Positions 62,521 to 64,000 of a DNA stretch of 64,000 nucleotides are shown piece by piece. The position numbers and the translations under genes are program-made. The notes beneath the pieces were generated by a model. That model did no database searches, was not told the origin of the DNA, and was given only the letters and a program-made list of their open reading frames with translations. Positions within the stretch are counted from its first letter, which is position 1; each line of letters opens with the position of its first letter. Origin of the DNA: Ridgeia piscesae (Eukaryota > Annelida > Polychaeta > Sabellida > Siboglinidae); contig JAODUO010000551.1 of NCBI GenBank assembly GCA_025642075.2, positions 230,001 through 294,000 of the forward strand, read 5' to 3'.

Positions 62521-62830
62521 GTGCGTGCGTGCGTGCGTGCGTGCGTGCATGCATGTGTGTGACTGTGTGTGTTTGTGTGCACGTGTGCATGTGAGCATGC
62601 ATGTGTGTGTGTTTGTGTGCATGTGCATGTATGTGTGCATGCGTGTGTGTATGTTTGTGTGTGTGTGTGTGCATGCGTGCGTGTGTGTGGGCATGGATGT
62701 GTGTGTGTGAGTGTGTGTGTGTGTCAGTGTGTGTGCGTGTGTGTGCGTGTGTGCGTGTGTGCGTGCGTGCGTGCATGCGTGAGTGAGTGCGTGTGTGGGT
62801 GTGTATGTGCGTATGTGTGTGCGTGTGTCT
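62431..62830. repeat. (TG)n / (GTGC)n compound microsatellite
   Basis: About 400 bp of TG-rich alternating purine-pyrimidine sequence with GTGC runs (62522-62550, 62755-62780). Confidence 0.97.
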
Positions 62831-63011
62831 TGCGTTCTTGTTACATGTTAATGCTGCATCAGTCAGCTTGATATATTTGCTCAATATAATGTTATTGGAG
62901 TGTTTCCTGATGCCCGTGTTAAGATAATAATAACAAACATGCATCAAGCATTCACAGCACGAACTGAGTGTGCCACGCTCATTGAATCATTGCATATGTC
63001 TGGAACTGACC

Positions 63012-63025
63012 ATTACCATAGCAAC
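63012..63025 (-). promoter_or_regulatory. RFX X-box-like site
   Basis: Minus strand GTTGCTATGGTAAT, one base from the full palindromic X-box. It is 190 bp left of the X-box in the duplicated element. Confidence 0.35.
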
Positions 63026-63130
63026 ACCGTGACAACAAGTGCCTGGAAATTCAACCACAGTACAACACATAGTCAGCACGGATTGTAGGAGACCACTTAG
63101 TTGGTAGGAAACAGACGTCACAATACCCTG

Positions 63131-63268
63131 GCCCATTTGTGGAACATCACTCCAGTGTCATGGCATGTTAAAGGCCATAAAGACAGCTTCCTAGAAATGA
63201 CAGTTGCTATGGAAACCTATACGCAAGTGTGTACGAAAATATTAAGCAGATGGCTGAAATAATTATGA
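63131..63268. promoter_or_regulatory. Duplicated noncoding element, copy 1
   Basis: Shares with 63723-63869, in the same order and orientation: GCCCATTT, CCAGTGTSA, CCTRGAARTGAC, an X-box-like GTTGCTATGGAAAC (63203-63216), an AATAT word, GCAGATGGCTG (63246-63256) and ATTATGA/TTATGA. The X-box and the CAGATGG E-box are both motifs of neural or ciliated cells. The regulatory role is inferred. Confidence 0.45.
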
Positions 63269-63722
63269 TCAAGTGACAGTGTGTTTGTACTGGAGTCCAT
63301 CTGCATCGGTCAATCCATGGGCATATGTCAACCAGATCAATAATCATAACTACTCCGAGGGTATCCGAGCTACAAACAGTTTAATCTATAAATAGTAATC
63401 AATATAAAAAAATATGCCATTATCAAATACAGTATGAGTAGAGTAAATATATCTAAAATACTGATTCCAGGAAGTCTGACATTGAGACATGGCCAAACTA
63501 TTCTATGATGAAATTAATGTTTCTTGGCAGTCAGGTCGACCAGTCTATCTATTTCATGTTAACACCAAAATATTGTATAAAAATGATAGAAAATAATATT
63601 AATAAATAAAATAATAAAAAAATTAGTAACAACTGGAAAAAGAAGACCACTATTTTCACCTCTCTACACTACACATTTCACACAATAAATCAAAACACAC
63701 GCAACACTGCATGCGGGCCGAG

Positions 63723-63869
63723 CCCATTTCTAGGATGCATATGCTGGATGTCGCCAGTGTGACACCAGGCACTGGGGACACTGCCTGGAAGTGACTGTTG
63801 CCATGACGACTGCACACGAGTCTCAGGTGGCCCTCGGAATATATCAGCAGATGGCTGCCTTATGACTGA
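63723..63869. promoter_or_regulatory. Duplicated noncoding element, copy 2
   Basis: Counterpart of 63131-63268, with the X-box position reading GTTGCCATGACGAC (63797-63810) and GCAGATGGCTG at 63847-63857. Diverged outside the shared words, so the duplication is old and the words have been kept. Confidence 0.45.
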
Positions 63870-64000
63870 ATGGAGCTGGTTATGTCAAGGTCAAACAGAA
63901 CAATGCCATGTGTTAATCCCGCCAGCGGCAGATCAAGTTCTAATCCCAGGTACAACAGATGGCAACGTCACCTCGGAATTAGTTGTGTTTATTAATCATC

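Overview
The window is genomic DNA from an animal: AT-rich, intron-rich and full of microsatellites and minisatellites. It carries most of one gene on the minus strand. That gene encodes an L1-family neural cell adhesion molecule closest to arthropod neuroglian. Lineage-specific sequence is scarce, so the organism is inferred: a lophotrochozoan, most likely a mollusc, fits the protein, the compact GT-AG exons and the repeat types. I see no prokaryotic operon, rRNA, functional tRNA or CRISPR array.

The gene runs right to left. A signal-peptide exon lies at 50153-50225. After a 25.8-kb first intron, exons between 24364 and 3249 encode six Ig domains and then fibronectin type III (FN3) domains 1, 2, 3 and the first half of 4. 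I reconstructed 19 coding exons by hand. Every junction is GT-AG and every splice phase joins without a frame break, giving about 973 residues. The rest of FN3-4, FN3-5, the transmembrane helix and the ankyrin-binding tail should lie left of position 1.

The most notable biology is an exon pair, 5a (21353-21487) and 5b (20819-20956). They are homologous, have the same phases at both ends, and encode alternative versions of the second half of Ig2. This is the layout of mutually exclusive splicing in a domain used for adhesion. A second theme is that several introns hold minisatellites that start within a few bases of a splice site: intron 18 (27 bp), intron 10 (40 bp), intron 8 (27 bp, different sequence) and intron 2 (25 bp). 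In intron 18 the repeat unit contains the last exon codons plus the 5' splice site. A third point is a dibasic RRKR site in FN3-3, where vertebrate L1 also has a convertase site.

Mobile elements seen: a 1,380-bp non-autonomous hAT element with an exact 8-bp target duplication (8002-9381), a tRNA-derived SINE (7575-7862), three copies of a second tRNA-headed SINE-like family (5462-5785, 10317-10478, 57232-57555) and a decayed LINE reverse-transcriptase C-terminal fragment (17030-17260).

From 24365 to the right end there is only intron 1 and 5' flanking DNA. It holds simple-sequence arrays, a 20-bp minisatellite, a 16-bp minisatellite, two clear hairpins, several RFX-type X-boxes and a duplicated ~140-bp noncoding element near the right edge. 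No other protein gene is supported; the long ORFs in the arrays are artefacts of repeat periodicity.
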